NCBI GenBank assembly: GCA_017643645.1
Contig: JAEPNB010000001.1
Location: forward strand, 124,001-188,000
DNA: 64,000 nt
Origin: Balneola sp.
GTDB taxonomy: Bacteria > Bacteroidota > Rhodothermia > Balneolales > Balneolaceae
Direction: 5' to 3'
Shown: in pieces, positions 1 to 8,953 of the stretch
Layout: every line of letters starts with the position of its first letter
How positions within the stretch are numbered: the first letter of the stretch is position 1
Program-made: the position numbers and the translations under genes
The notes under the pieces: model-generated
The model's database searches: none
What the model saw: the letters and a program-made list of their open reading frames with translations, nothing else
What the model was told of the DNA's origin: nothing

Positions 1-309
1 ATTAATTGCAGGTTGGTTAAATGTATAATCTCCGTCAACAGTAGCAGCAAAACTGGTTGCTAAAATTGCCGCTACGGAATTACGTTGACCAATATTATAC
101 AACGCCCCATCCATCAAACCGGCCGTTAATGAGTTACCAATAGCTACATAATTAGAGAAATCTGTGCTTCCTGAAGAATATTCAGGAGTTGATGGTAGAG
201 GATTTTCTTCTAGTTGGTCATCAACCAGAGAGTCTTCTATTCCATCACAAGAGTATGAAATCAATCCCGTGACGATCAGTAATAAAAATATTTTATAGAA
301 TTTGTTCAT
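1..309 (-). CDS. SGNH/GDSL-like lipoprotein, N-terminal part (runs off the left edge)
   Basis: This is a partial gene; only the first 103 codons are in the window. The start is an ATG at 309, followed by a lipoprotein signal (FYKIFLLLIVTGLISYSC, Cys21), so the product is probably anchored in the outer or inner membrane facing the periplasm or surface. Residues 54-64 read YVAIGNSLTAG, which matches block I of SGNH hydrolases with Ser60 as likely nucleophile and Asn where GDSL enzymes have Asp. The later blocks lie outside the window. It starts 15 bp after the stop of the TonB-dependent receptor, so the two are probably one transcript and may handle the same ester-containing substrate. The family call is fairly good; the substrate is unknown. 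Confidence 0.75.
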   Translation of the reverse strand, partial: MNKFYKIFLLLIVTGLISYSCDGIEDSLVDDQLEENPLPSTPEYSSGSTDFSNYVAIGNSLTAGLMDGALYNIGQRNSVAAILATSFAATVDGDYTFNQPAIN

Positions 310-324
310 TGTTATATCCTTTTC

Positions 325-3249
325 TTAATTCAAGAATTGATCAAATGTTAGAGAGAAGTAGTAGATAGCTCCTAAAGTAGGATTCCCAAAAGAGGTCTCA
401 TATTTTTCATTAAGGATGTTACTACCACCAAGTTTAAGTATGGTATTTGCTGATGGAATTTTATAGCTCACCTGTGCATCGAAAGTACCATAAGCCGGTA
501 CTACACCATCTCCGAAGGAGGAATCCCAGTAATAAGCATCCTGCCATCTATATACCATATTGAAACCAATATTTTCTATTACATTTCTATTCTCAAGTCG
601 AACATTATATCTCCATTTCGGAGTGTTGTAACTGGAACGGAAACCTTGATCTCTAAGATCTTGCTCACTTATTAGTTCATTATAAGCTACGTTACCACCT
701 AACTTATAGCCTCCATCGAATGAATAGTCTAAACTTACTCCCCATCCTTGAGATTCAACAGTACCATCAGCATTAATATCAAAACCGAATTCCTGTGTTT
801 CAACTTCCCCTTGAATAATAGCATCCTTACCATCATCGCTTGTGGAATTAAAAGAACCCGGGTCTTCCGTTAATCCCTCCGGAATTCCTTGTACAAATTG
901 TATTTCAGCTATAAAATCAGTGTACTGGCTGTAATAGTAATACGCATCAACGAGTAATCTGTCCGTTAGAAAGCCTTTATAGCCCACTTCATAGGTGCTG
1001 ATTTTTTCTGTTTTGAAATCGTCGAATTCAACAGGATTGCCCAATAGAACTCGAGCTGCTGCTTCATCACCGCTCTCATTGAATTCAGCTCTTGCAGCTG
1101 CTACATTTTGAGCACTATATACCCTGTTTGACTCGAAACGATAGCGATCAACTAAATCCTGATTGCTACCAATAAGCAATCTGGTTACAACATCAAGTTT
1201 AATAAATTGATCCTGAGTAGTCGGCATTCTAAATCCATTTTGGAAAGAAGCTCTGAAATTATGACGATCTGCTAAAGTGTATAATGCAGAAACTCTTGGT
1301 GAAAACTGACCGTCGAAGTATTCGTTTTTATCATATCTCACAGAAGCAGACAAATTAAGTTTATCTTCCATCAGATTCTTAGATCCTTGAAGATAAGCAC
1401 CCCACTCGTTGATGCCATACTCATCACCATTATCGTCTAGTGCAAAAAGAGTTCCTTCCGAATTAAGTGCATATATACGGTAATTTACCCCACCTATTAG
1501 CTCTAGGGTTTCAGGATCAACCACGTTTGAAAAGTTGTATAAACCTTCAAAATGATACATATCGGATTTATCTAAGAATTTCGCTCCACCTTCTGAGATA
1601 GGTGTAGCTCTTAAATTTGCCTCTAATTGGTTGAAATTATCAGAACCCGGAGTAAAGCCATCGTTTGGATCATTTGGATCACCTATTTGGTTTGCCCTTG
1701 CAGTTGCTTGTGCTTGTGTATGTGCCTCTTCAACTGAGGCACCCTGTGATCTTGCTCCTAAAAATGTCTCAAAATAAGGAGTTAGATATGCAACCTGATT
1801 AATTCTGGTAGCTACTGTATTTGCTGCATAAGAATCTCCTGCGTCTTCCTGAGTTGTATATGCTCTTAAAAAGAAATTGGGATTTCTAAGTTCTAACTTT
1901 GCAGTCCAAATATTGAAATCATCCAATACGAAACGATCGTTTGCTGTGTATACCGTACTACCAAACCCTGTGTTATATTGCCCCAGAATTTCGTAGTTAT
2001 CATTGAGACGATAGTGTAAAGCGGCTCCTAACTTCAAACTTTCAGTAGTATTATCTACAAAAGAATTTTCTTCAAAACCAAAAGCTGAAAAAGCTCCATC
2101 CCTTCCATCAGGTATTAGAGATCTTAACGCCGCAACTTGAGCCGCAGTTGCTTGTTCTTCTGCAGTAGCATCGGGTTCTTCACCAGCTGCTATTAGACTA
2201 TTAGCAATTGAGCCAAGAGTAAACACATCATCACCATAGACATTCACTCCATTATAAATACGTCTATTTCCACGCTCTGTAACACCTCTTTCAACTGCAC
2301 CACCTGTTAAAAAGCTTTGATCGCGAGTATCCTGAGCAACAAAATCCTGTGCTTTCAAATAAGAAGCGGTGAATTTGAATGCAAATTTATCATTGAATGC
2401 GTCTGCGTATCTTAAATCATAAGATTGATATATTTGAGGATCACTTTCAACACTACTATCGAAATGATTTAAACCCTGCTTCATATTAAAAGAAAGTCCT
2501 TTATACTCAAACGGACTTTTACTATTCATTAACAGAATTCCATTTAACGCATTAGGACCATAAAGAGCTGAAGCAGCTCCTGGTATAAGTTCTGCACTCT
2601 CTAAATCCAGTTCAGAAATACCTACAATATTTCCTACTGCAAAGTTAAGTCCGGGAGCTTGGTTGTCGATTCCGTCAATTAACTGAACAAACCTAGGATT
2701 ACCGTTAGATCCGAATCCTCTGGCGTTTATAGATTTGAAAGTAATACTCTGTGTGCTGAAATCAACACCTTTTAAGTTTGCAATACCATCATAAAAACTA
2801 GGAGATGCAGAAGTTTGAACTTCAATAACATCCATTTTTTCAATTGAGACAGGAGATTTTAAAATACTTTGTTCAACCCTTGAAGCAGAGACTACAACCT
2901 CTTCTCCTAAAAACGTCTGCTCTTGCATTATGATCTCTAATCCACTGGTGTTGGCATTAGAAATGTCAACTTCTTCAGTCTGGAATCCAACTATAGAAAA
3001 AACCAGGATTAACGGAGGATCTTGCTTAATGGAAAGAGAAAACATTCCATTTCCATCTGTTGTTGTTCCTATCAATTTATCTTTTACGCGGATATTTACA
3101 CCCGCAAGTGGCTCTCCGTCAACATCAAGTACCTGACCTGATACTTCTGTAACTGCTTCTTTTGGCGATAGAGTATTATTAGCCAAAGAAACAAACGAAA
3201 ATACGAGAACCATGCTTAACCCAAGCATATATCGTATCAATTTATTCAT
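325..3249 (-). CDS. TonB-dependent outer membrane receptor
   Basis: This encodes a 974-residue outer membrane receptor that would import a substrate using TonB energy. A signal peptide covers about residues 1-23. A carboxypeptidase-regulatory-like domain follows (about 36-110, with VSGQVLDVDGEPLAGVNIRV), then a plug domain (about 120-250, with the ARGFGSNGNPRFVQLIDGID and ALYGPNALNG signatures) and a beta-barrel to the C-terminus. The length is normal for the family. There is no SusD-like partner; the next gene is instead an SGNH-type lipoprotein 15 bp downstream. The divergent gene at 3463 is also an SGNH hydrolase, which hints at an esterified carbohydrate or lipid substrate. A LacI-type operator-like site lies about 110 bp upstream. 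The class is certain, the substrate is not. Confidence 0.93.
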   Translation of the reverse strand: MNKLIRYMLGLSMVLVFSFVSLANNTLSPKEAVTEVSGQVLDVDGEPLAGVNIRVKDKLIGTTTDGNGMFSLSIKQDPPLILVFSIVGFQTEEVDISNANTSGLEIIMQEQTFLGEEVVVSASRVEQSILKSPVSIEKMDVIEVQTSASPSFYDGIANLKGVDFSTQSITFKSINARGFGSNGNPRFVQLIDGIDNQAPGLNFAVGNIVGISELDLESAELIPGAASALYGPNALNGILLMNSKSPFEYKGLSFNMKQGLNHFDSSVESDPQIYQSYDLRYADAFNDKFAFKFTASYLKAQDFVAQDTRDQSFLTGGAVERGVTERGNRRIYNGVNVYGDDVFTLGSIANSLIAAGEEPDATAEEQATAAQVAALRSLIPDGRDGAFSAFGFEENSFVDNTTESLKLGAALHYRLNDNYEILGQYNTGFGSTVYTANDRFVLDDFNIWTAKLELRNPNFFLRAYTTQEDAGDSYAANTVATRINQVAYLTPYFETFLGARSQGASVEEAHTQAQATARANQIGDPNDPNDGFTPGSDNFNQLEANLRATPISEGGAKFLDKSDMYHFEGLYNFSNVVDPETLELIGGVNYRIYALNSEGTLFALDDNGDEYGINEWGAYLQGSKNLMEDKLNLSASVRYDKNEYFDGQFSPRVSALYTLADRHNFRASFQNGFRMPTTQDQFIKLDVVTRLLIGSNQDLVDRYRFESNRVYSAQNVAAARAEFNESGDEAAARVLLGNPVEFDDFKTEKISTYEVGYKGFLTDRLLVDAYYYYSQYTDFIAEIQFVQGIPEGLTEDPGSFNSTSDDGKDAIIQGEVETQEFGFDINADGTVESQGWGVSLDYSFDGGYKLGGNVAYNELISEQDLRDQGFRSSYNTPKWRYNVRLENRNVIENIGFNMVYRWQDAYYWDSSFGDGVVPAYGTFDAQVSYKIPSANTILKLGGSNILNEKYETSFGNPTLGAIYYFSLTFDQFLN

Positions 3250-3356
3250 AGTTCTAATCCTGATTTATTAATGTTGTAGTCTTTTAAACTTTTTAGCGTC
3301 ACTGATGAATTTATTAAATGACACACTTTAGCAAAGAAACGTCTGTTTCTCGGATA

Positions 3357-3372
3357 ATGCAAGCGCTTTCAT
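3357..3372. promoter_or_regulatory. LacI/GalR-type operator-like palindrome
   Basis: The 16-mer atgcaagcgctttcat fits every fixed position of the LacI/CcpA-family operator consensus WTGNAANCGNWWNCAW and has the central GCGC. It lies in the 213-bp region between the TonB receptor (start 3249, minus) and the SGNH hydrolase (start 3463, plus). It is well placed to control one or both. No LacI-family regulator gene is in the window, so the assignment is by motif only. Confidence 0.45.
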
Positions 3373-3462
3373 AAATAAAAAATCAAAAGTAAGTCATGCG
3401 CTTATACATGATTTAACTTATTTTAAATGATTATTATCTGACTGAATAATTAAAATAATCTC

Positions 3463-4155
3463 ATGTTTAAAAAAACTCGTCTCTCATTCTTTTTTCTTTT
3501 TTGTTGTCTGACTATTTCATGTGCTCAGAATAATGATATTTCTTATTTGGCATTGGGAGACTCTTATACGATAGGAGAAGCTGTTTCAGAAGATCAAAGA
3601 TGGCCTGTTCAATTAACTGAAAAACTTAATGAAGCCGGGATTAAGGTTGAAGATCCGTTAATTATTGCCAAAACCGGCTGGACTACCGATGAGTTGCAAA
3701 AAGCAATTGCAGAGAAAAACCCGGAAACTGATTATGATTTAGTTTCGCTTTTGATTGGCGTAAATAATCAATACCGAGGCTATCCGATTGATCAATACAA
3801 AAAGGAATTTAAAGAGTTATTACTTCAGGCCGTTGCATTCGCTGATGGAGATACCGGCAAAGTATTTGTAGTTTCAATACCTAATTATGGCGTTACTCCT
3901 TTCGGTATAGAAAAAGGGGAAGAGAAAATAAGACAGGAATTATTGGTTTATGATGCAATTGCAGATTCTATCTCATCAGAAATGAATATCCCGTTCATAA
4001 ATATCACACCTGTTTCTGAAAAAGCAAAAGAAGATTCAACATACATAGCTTCGGATCAATTGCATCCTTCCGGAAAGCAATACAAAGAATGGGTTGATCT
4101 GATTCTTCCGGAAGTAAAAATGATCTTAAAAAATGCTACTCAGAATCGTAACTAA
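3463..4155 (+). CDS. SGNH/GDSL-family hydrolase lipoprotein
   Basis: This encodes a 230-residue lipoprotein esterase or lipase. The lipobox LTISC puts the acylated Cys at residue 20. Block I is GDSYTIGE with nucleophile Ser34, block III is GVNNQYRG with the oxyanion-hole Asn, and block V is SDQLHPSG with the catalytic Asp and His near residues 199-202. All catalytic elements are present, so the enzyme is probably active outside the cytoplasm. It is divergent from the TonB receptor across a region with a LacI-type operator-like site, and is followed 83 bp later by a SIMPL-domain gene. The substrate cannot be read from sequence; deacetylation of a sugar or lipid hydrolysis are both possible. 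Confidence 0.88.
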   Translation: MFKKTRLSFFFLFCCLTISCAQNNDISYLALGDSYTIGEAVSEDQRWPVQLTEKLNEAGIKVEDPLIIAKTGWTTDELQKAIAEKNPETDYDLVSLLIGVNNQYRGYPIDQYKKEFKELLLQAVAFADGDTGKVFVVSIPNYGVTPFGIEKGEEKIRQELLVYDAIADSISSEMNIPFINITPVSEKAKEDSTYIASDQLHPSGKQYKEWVDLILPEVKMILKNATQNRN

Positions 4156-4238
4156 CATGAAGATGTAATTATTGGGTTATTGCAAACCGTTATCTTTTGG
4201 ATAATTCAGACTCTTAATAAATTTTCAAATATATAACC

Positions 4239-4976
4239 ATGGACAGATTCAATAATATTTATTCAAAAAATATCCGACTTATCCCTGCAATCTTATTTAT
4301 GATCGTGAGTGTTAATTGTTCAACAATGGCTCAACCTGTTGCTGAAAACTCTCAAAGAATTATTTCTATTAATATGTCGGCAACTGAATTGATTCCTGCC
4401 GATTTGATCATATTCTCAATTAATATTAATGCCGAAGAAAAAACACCACAAGCTGCTTTTGATACTCATAAAAAGCGTGAAGCGGTCTTGGCTTCTCTGT
4501 TAAATGAATTTGACATCAAAGAAGAGAACATCAATTTTGAACCGATCAGAATAAATAAGAGAACTAATTATAATAACCGACAAGAAGAGGTTACTGTTAG
4601 CACTAGCCAGCAGGTTTCAGTCAGTTTCTCCGACTTTGAGATTTATGAAAAAATTCAGGTAAGCTTAATCGAGAATGGCTTTGATTCTTTTAACGGGAGT
4701 TTTTCGTCCTCAAAACTTGAAGAAGGAAAAGAAAAGGCACTTGTTTCAGCAATTCAGAAAGCTAAAGAAAGAGCCACGTTCATCGCTGATCAATCTAGTG
4801 TGAAGTTGGGTGAGATTACTACCATCAACTATTCAGAACATCAGGTAAATTATCCGCCGATGGCTATGGAAGCAGATATGAGACGATTTAAATCTGAAGC
4901 TCCCTCAATGATGGATTTTGCTCAGACTGTTTCTGTTACTTCTAACATTTCAATAGTGTTTTCAATTTCCCGATAA
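4239..4976 (+). CDS. SIMPL (DUF541) domain protein
   Basis: This encodes a 245-residue exported protein. The N-terminal 30 residues form a signal sequence with either a lipobox (SVNC, Cys27) or a signal peptidase I site after TMAQ. The rest is one SIMPL/DUF541 domain: an opening beta-strand RIISINMSATELIPADL, a central region with VSTSQQVSVSFSDF, and the helix LEEGKEKALVSAIQKAKERA followed by ADQSSVKLGEITTI. SIMPL proteins are periplasmic or outer membrane proteins of poorly defined role, linked in some bacteria to stress tolerance. It follows the SGNH hydrolase on the same strand, so co-transcription is possible. A perfect palindrome follows the stop codon. Confidence 0.85.
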   Translation: MDRFNNIYSKNIRLIPAILFMIVSVNCSTMAQPVAENSQRIISINMSATELIPADLIIFSININAEEKTPQAAFDTHKKREAVLASLLNEFDIKEENINFEPIRINKRTNYNNRQEEVTVSTSQQVSVSFSDFEIYEKIQVSLIENGFDSFNGSFSSSKLEEGKEKALVSAIQKAKERATFIADQSSVKLGEITTINYSEHQVNYPPMAMEADMRRFKSEAPSMMDFAQTVSVTSNISIVFSISR

Positions 4977-5032
4977 AAGCGTATGGTATTGCACACTTAT
5001 CTGTAAAAGCGTATGGCCATACGCTTTTACAG
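4974..5032. repeat. Perfect 32-bp palindrome with an adjacent half copy
   Basis: Positions 5001-5032 form a perfect palindrome with 16-bp arms (ctgtaaaagcgtatgg and its reverse complement) and no loop. A further copy of taaaagcgtatgg lies at 4974-4986, overlapping the stop codon of the SIMPL gene. It sits between convergent genes and could stop transcription, although neither side has a clear T-tract. The core CGTATGGCCATACG differs by one base from the core of the palindrome at 33985-33998. Confidence 0.7.
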
Positions 5033-5052
5033 ATTGGTTCTAGCTATGGCTG

Positions 5053-5940
5053 TTAATCAGGTTGAACAGCATTTATGACCTCGAAGAACTTCCGGGTTTT
5101 GTCGAGGTCATCATCACTATTTAATTCAGCAAACCAATATTGTTCGATTACTCCATTTCTCATCAATAACTGCATAGTTCCCTGACTTTTATGTTCAGCG
5201 ATAACCCAGTTTGCAATGATGTTGTAATCAAGTCTGTCATCAAACCCGAATTTTTGGTTTCTGTCAAATTCGAATAGGATATCAGGTTTTACTTTGGTGA
5301 TTGGATAGCCTTCCATCATTTCATAATCCATACTTTCATCTTCTGCATTTCTTCTTACAAAAGATGGCAAAGCTATCGGTCGCTCAGCTTCAGGAAGAGA
5401 TTTAATCGCTTTTAATCCAAGTAAGGTAGCTGCTTTATGATGGCCATGATTACCATCAAAAGGCAACATCATGAATACAAAATCATAGCCTTCTTCTTTC
5501 ATAATATCGGCTAATCGGTTTTCAACAGGAGCAGTATCCCACTTTTCTAAAGTTTCCTCTATATCCTGTGTGTAGTAAAAGTCTTGTTGATCGAAAAAGA
5601 AGTAGTTTCTGATTCCCACAACATCACCACCTGCCATAAGTTCTTTTTTTCTGATTCCCGGCAAGTAATCTCTTCCAACTGCTTCTTCATCCAGTTCTTT
5701 GCCGTAAACATAATTTCCCAAAGTAGAGTATTTGTAACCACCCTCTCCGTTCGTCATTAGAGCAAGATCAACGGTTCCACCCAGTAACCTTGTCGTTTTC
5801 CAAATTGTGGCAGAAAAAAGTGCATCATCATCGGGATGAGCCGTAATTAATAAAATTTTTGGCTGATAATTTAGCGTTGAGTCTTGGGCTGAAACTTTAA
5901 TAACACTAAGTACAAAAATCAATAAACAAAGCTTCTTCAT
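5053..5940 (-). CDS. Secreted PIG-L family (LmbE-like) deacetylase
   Basis: This encodes a 295-residue zinc-dependent deacetylase of the PIG-L/LmbE family, which removes N-acetyl groups from GlcNAc-type sugars. A signal peptide (residues 1-18, ending VSA) exports it, unlike the cytoplasmic members such as MshB. The zinc-binding motif AHPDDD lies at residues 34-39 and the third ligand lies in HGHHKAA near residue 165. It is the last gene of a minus-strand run with a TesA-like esterase, a GT2 glycosyltransferase and a YaiO-like barrel, separated from the esterase by 78 bp containing an inverted repeat. Modification of an exported glycan is an attractive role but is inference. Confidence 0.87.
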   Translation of the reverse strand: MKKLCLLIFVLSVIKVSAQDSTLNYQPKILLITAHPDDDALFSATIWKTTRLLGGTVDLALMTNGEGGYKYSTLGNYVYGKELDEEAVGRDYLPGIRKKELMAGGDVVGIRNYFFFDQQDFYYTQDIEETLEKWDTAPVENRLADIMKEEGYDFVFMMLPFDGNHGHHKAATLLGLKAIKSLPEAERPIALPSFVRRNAEDESMDYEMMEGYPITKVKPDILFEFDRNQKFGFDDRLDYNIIANWVIAEHKSQGTMQLLMRNGVIEQYWFAELNSDDDLDKTRKFFEVINAVQPD

Positions 5941-5960
5941 GTATATTCTATATTAATGAT

Positions 5961-6001
5961 TATGAATTTTGAATAAGTATAATCTTAATTCAAAATTCAT
6001 A
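5961..6001. repeat. 14-bp inverted repeat (AT-rich hairpin)
   Basis: tatgaattttgaat at 5961-5974 is exactly inverted at 5988-6001, with a 13-base spacer. A degenerate third copy (attcataatttt) follows at 6010-6021. It resembles AT-rich 'attcataattcaaaattcat' intergenic repeats. It lies between the esterase and deacetylase genes and may attenuate read-through. Confidence 0.55.
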
Positions 6002-6018
6002 ACCCAGCATTCATAATT

Positions 6019-6639
6019 TTAGTTAATCAATATTGGTGCTAGCGTTTCCCACACAGTTTCAGCAACAACTTTATGTCCTTGCACATTAGGGTGTATTTGA
6101 TCGGGCTGCATGAACTCATCTCTCCCTCCTACTTTATCCAGAATCAAAGGGATCAAAGTGAGATTATTTTTCTCTGCCAGTTCCGGATACAGATCCTCAA
6201 ACTCTTTAGTATAGTCTGTTCCCAGATTAGGAGGAACCTGCATACCTGCAATAATGATCTCAATTTCCGAATTCTTTGCTTTAGCTCGGTCTATAATTTG
6301 CTGAAGATTATCTTTTGTTGATGAAAGATCTATGCCCCGAAGTCCATCGTTTCCACCTAATTCAAGGATCATTATGTCGATATCTCTTTGTAAAACCCAA
6401 TTGATCCGTCTTAAGCCCCCAGCCGAAGTCTCTCCACTCAATCCACCGTTGATCACTTCGTAATTTAAACCCAAAGAATCTATTTTATCTTGAATAACAG
6501 CCGGAAATGCTTGTTGAGGCTGAATACCGTATCCGGCTGAAATACTGTCTCCAAAAAACAAGATCGACTTTTTCTGCTGAGCTTCTGAATTAATACACAT
6601 CAAAACAGACAAAATTATTGTAAGTACTACTGATTTCAT
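6019..6639 (-). CDS. TesA-like periplasmic arylesterase (SGNH hydrolase)
   Basis: This encodes a 206-residue exported esterase closely resembling TesA/arylesterase. Block I is FGDSISAGYG (nucleophile Ser32), followed by NGGLSGETSAGG, then the block III motif LGGNDGLRG, and DQIHPNVQGH with catalytic Asp and His near the C-terminus. A signal peptide ending SEA precedes the mature enzyme. I chose the ATG at 6639; a GTG two codons upstream (6645) is in frame. Its start is 17 bp from the stop of the YaiO-like gene, so it is probably the end of that operon. In many bacteria tesA is divergent from ybbA-ybbP; here ybbAP-like genes lie 4 kb away with a four-gene glycan cassette in between. Confidence 0.88.
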   Translation of the reverse strand: MKSVVLTIILSVLMCINSEAQQKKSILFFGDSISAGYGIQPQQAFPAVIQDKIDSLGLNYEVINGGLSGETSAGGLRRINWVLQRDIDIMILELGGNDGLRGIDLSSTKDNLQQIIDRAKAKNSEIEIIIAGMQVPPNLGTDYTKEFEDLYPELAEKNNLTLIPLILDKVGGRDEFMQPDQIHPNVQGHKVVAETVWETLAPILIN

Positions 6640-6656
6640 TCTCACACTTTCAACTA

Positions 6657-7436
6657 TTAAAAATTTCTTGTAACTCCTAAACGAACTCCAAACTGATTTC
6701 TTTCCGTTCCACTTGAAAAATCATTTCGGCTTAAAGTTAATGAACTTTGAAGAGACCATTCATCCGAAAGTGAGTGATCTAATTTAAGAGCCGCTATTCT
6801 GTTCAGATAAGTTTGCTGAAAGGCGTCTTCAACTGTAGAGTTTTCAATACTTCTGCCTGCTCCTAATAAAAATTCCCCGTAGCTTTTTGCTGAATTATAG
6901 TATCTCCGTAGTGATACTGCTCCTGAAAATGAACTATTCGAGTCGTCAATTAAATAAGATGGCCTGATCAAAAGCAGATAATTCCCGAAGTAATAATTAG
7001 CATATATATTTGCCACAAAAGCATCCTCTCCCGGTACTTTTGTGTATTGAAAACCGGCTCCGCCAACTAGTTGATCAGTAAGCGAATGGTAAAAAGCGGA
7101 CGAAAATCTCAGCTCAGGAAAAAGGTTGGAATCATCGGGCGAAAAACCAAGATTCACGTAGCCATACGAATTCTCAGAAAATTCAGGATAACCAATAAAA
7201 GATAAAAACGTTCCGTTCTGGCCCAAGCGATCAGCATATTGCAGTCTTGAAATCAGAGTTAAAGAATTCATCCTCCTTTCATATCCAAACTGAACAATAT
7301 TCCAGTTATCAATTCCTTCTACAAAAATATACTCATCAGATAAAAATACTGAATTATTCAGTTCATCATCCGTCTGAGCCATTAATGAGACAGCCGTTAA
7401 AACTAACATGAATAACTGAAGAACTATTTTTTTCAT
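6657..7436 (-). CDS. YaiO-like outer membrane beta-barrel protein
   Basis: This encodes a 259-residue barrel protein with a signal peptide (MKKIVLQLFML...SLMA). Alternating hydrophobic strands continue to a terminal Phe (GVTRNF), as expected for an outer membrane barrel. The pattern fits the YaiO family, often found beside processive glycosyltransferases. The open frame extends upstream to 7604, but that part overlaps the glycosyltransferase. The ATG at 7436 overlaps the stop of that gene in an ATGA junction, which indicates translational coupling. A role as outer membrane pore or assembly factor for the polymer made by the glycosyltransferase is inferred from context. The YaiO assignment itself is moderate. 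Confidence 0.72.
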   Translation of the reverse strand: MKKIVLQLFMLVLTAVSLMAQTDDELNNSVFLSDEYIFVEGIDNWNIVQFGYERRMNSLTLISRLQYADRLGQNGTFLSFIGYPEFSENSYGYVNLGFSPDDSNLFPELRFSSAFYHSLTDQLVGGAGFQYTKVPGEDAFVANIYANYYFGNYLLLIRPSYLIDDSNSSFSGAVSLRRYYNSAKSYGEFLLGAGRSIENSTVEDAFQQTYLNRIAALKLDHSLSDEWSLQSSLTLSRNDFSSGTERNQFGVRLGVTRNF

Positions 7437-8938
7437 AATCCTACTCCATTTATTCCGAACCAGAACAATATTGCGATTATAATATTTATAACCACTAACC
7501 AGGTCCAATGAGAAATCTCTGTTATTTTTCGCCATAAACCACTTTCCTTCATGTCCCAACTTTGATTTCCGCGAAGATAGAAAACCAACCCCTTTAATCT
7601 CCACCAGGTATGTAGCTGACGGTATCCCAAATTTTCAAATATTGCTAAAAAGATAAGAAGCAACGCATCTCTTACTCTGGGGTATTGTTTATAAGTAAAT
7701 TCATCAGTAAACACAGCACTTAATGAAAGTACAACTCCCAATAATACAGCTGCGATAAAGAACAATAGTGCAAAAGTTGAGTTCAGCGTTCCTGTAATCA
7801 TAAGAAACACTATTAATGCATAGCCCAAAAATTCCACTACAGGTGATAATAATTCAAATATAAAATAGAACGGTAAACCAATTAATCCTACTGAACCATA
7901 CTTAGGATTAAAGAGCATTTTTTTATGCTTAACAATAGTTTCAAAAAGTCCTCTTTGCCATCTGTTTCTTTGACTGGAAAGATCATTCCAAGTAGATGGT
8001 ACCTCAGTCCAGCAAACGGGTTCAGGAAAAAAGCGGATGTTGTAGTCAATGTTTTCTTCTTTGTGATAACGATGCAATTTCAACGTGAGCTCAAAATCCT
8101 CCCCTACTGATTCCACATCATAGCCACCCACTTTCAAAACTGCCTCCCGGTCAAAAACACCAAAGGCCCCTGAAATTATCAATAAACTGTTGAGTTTATC
8201 CCAACCAATTCTTCCGAATAGAAATGACCGTATATATTCTAATACCTGAATCTTTGGTACCAGCTTATCCGGTAATTTTATTTCTTTCATCGTGTTATTC
8301 TCAAAAGTGCAGCCATTTGAAACCCGAATAATACCTCCTACACCAATTGTTTTATCATCCTCAATAAATGCTCTTAACATTTTTCTGAGAACATTCTGCT
8401 CTAACCAGGAATCAGCGTCAATGGTACAGATCAGATCTTTATGAGCTGCATTTATACCAGCATTTACAGCGTCTGCTCTTTTTCCGTTTTCTTTATCTAA
8501 AACAATCAGGTTATCATGTATTTTTGATCTGTAAACCTTTTTTATTTTTTTTGAGGGTAACATTTCGTGAATGTAAAGACCTGACTCCTCTAACTCGTAC
8601 TCGTCAATTAACTTTTGAAGTGTATTGTCAGTACTGCCATCATTTGAAACAATTACTTCAAAATCATTGAAGTCTACCTGCATCAACGATCTTACATTTT
8701 CAATAATATTTTGTTCTTCGTTATAAGCAGGTACTATAATACTTACTGATTTGTAAAGCTCTGATCTAAGTAACCCCTTGCTCTCATAAGCTATTCTTTG
8801 GCGGTTAAATAATTTCAGATAGAAAAAAGAAATTATTACAAGAGTTAGATAAACCCCGTTGATGATCGCAAAATAAATTAAAACGAAATCACTAAACGAT
8901 TCTACAAAGTTTGAAAATAAGCTACTATCTAAAAACAT
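7433..8938 (-). CDS. Processive family 2 glycosyltransferase, membrane bound
   Basis: This encodes a 501-residue inner membrane GT2 enzyme of the poly-GlcNAc/hyaluronan/cellulose synthase type. There is one N-terminal membrane helix (about 15-40). The catalytic domain has VSIIVPAYNEE, SNDGSTDN, a DADSW metal-binding motif, VGEDFEL (the catalytic base region) and QRNRWQRG (the QxxRW motif of processive enzymes). Several membrane segments follow residue 320. The gene is translationally coupled to the YaiO-like barrel downstream and lies 15 bp after the HEAT-repeat gene. It probably makes and extrudes a polysaccharide, with the HEAT protein and receiver protein as regulators. The sugar donor cannot be told from sequence. 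Confidence 0.9.
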   Translation of the reverse strand: MFLDSSLFSNFVESFSDFVLIYFAIINGVYLTLVIISFFYLKLFNRQRIAYESKGLLRSELYKSVSIIVPAYNEEQNIIENVRSLMQVDFNDFEVIVSNDGSTDNTLQKLIDEYELEESGLYIHEMLPSKKIKKVYRSKIHDNLIVLDKENGKRADAVNAGINAAHKDLICTIDADSWLEQNVLRKMLRAFIEDDKTIGVGGIIRVSNGCTFENNTMKEIKLPDKLVPKIQVLEYIRSFLFGRIGWDKLNSLLIISGAFGVFDREAVLKVGGYDVESVGEDFELTLKLHRYHKEENIDYNIRFFPEPVCWTEVPSTWNDLSSQRNRWQRGLFETIVKHKKMLFNPKYGSVGLIGLPFYFIFELLSPVVEFLGYALIVFLMITGTLNSTFALLFFIAAVLLGVVLSLSAVFTDEFTYKQYPRVRDALLLIFLAIFENLGYRQLHTWWRLKGLVFYLRGNQSWDMKESGLWRKITEISHWTWLVVINIIIAILFWFGINGVGL

Positions 8939-8953
8939 AATTACCGTTCAATT

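Noticed and set aside
7437-7604. N-terminal extension of the YaiO-like frame
   Set aside because: It lies inside the glycosyltransferase gene, and the ATG at 7436 forms an ATGA overlap followed by a signal peptide.
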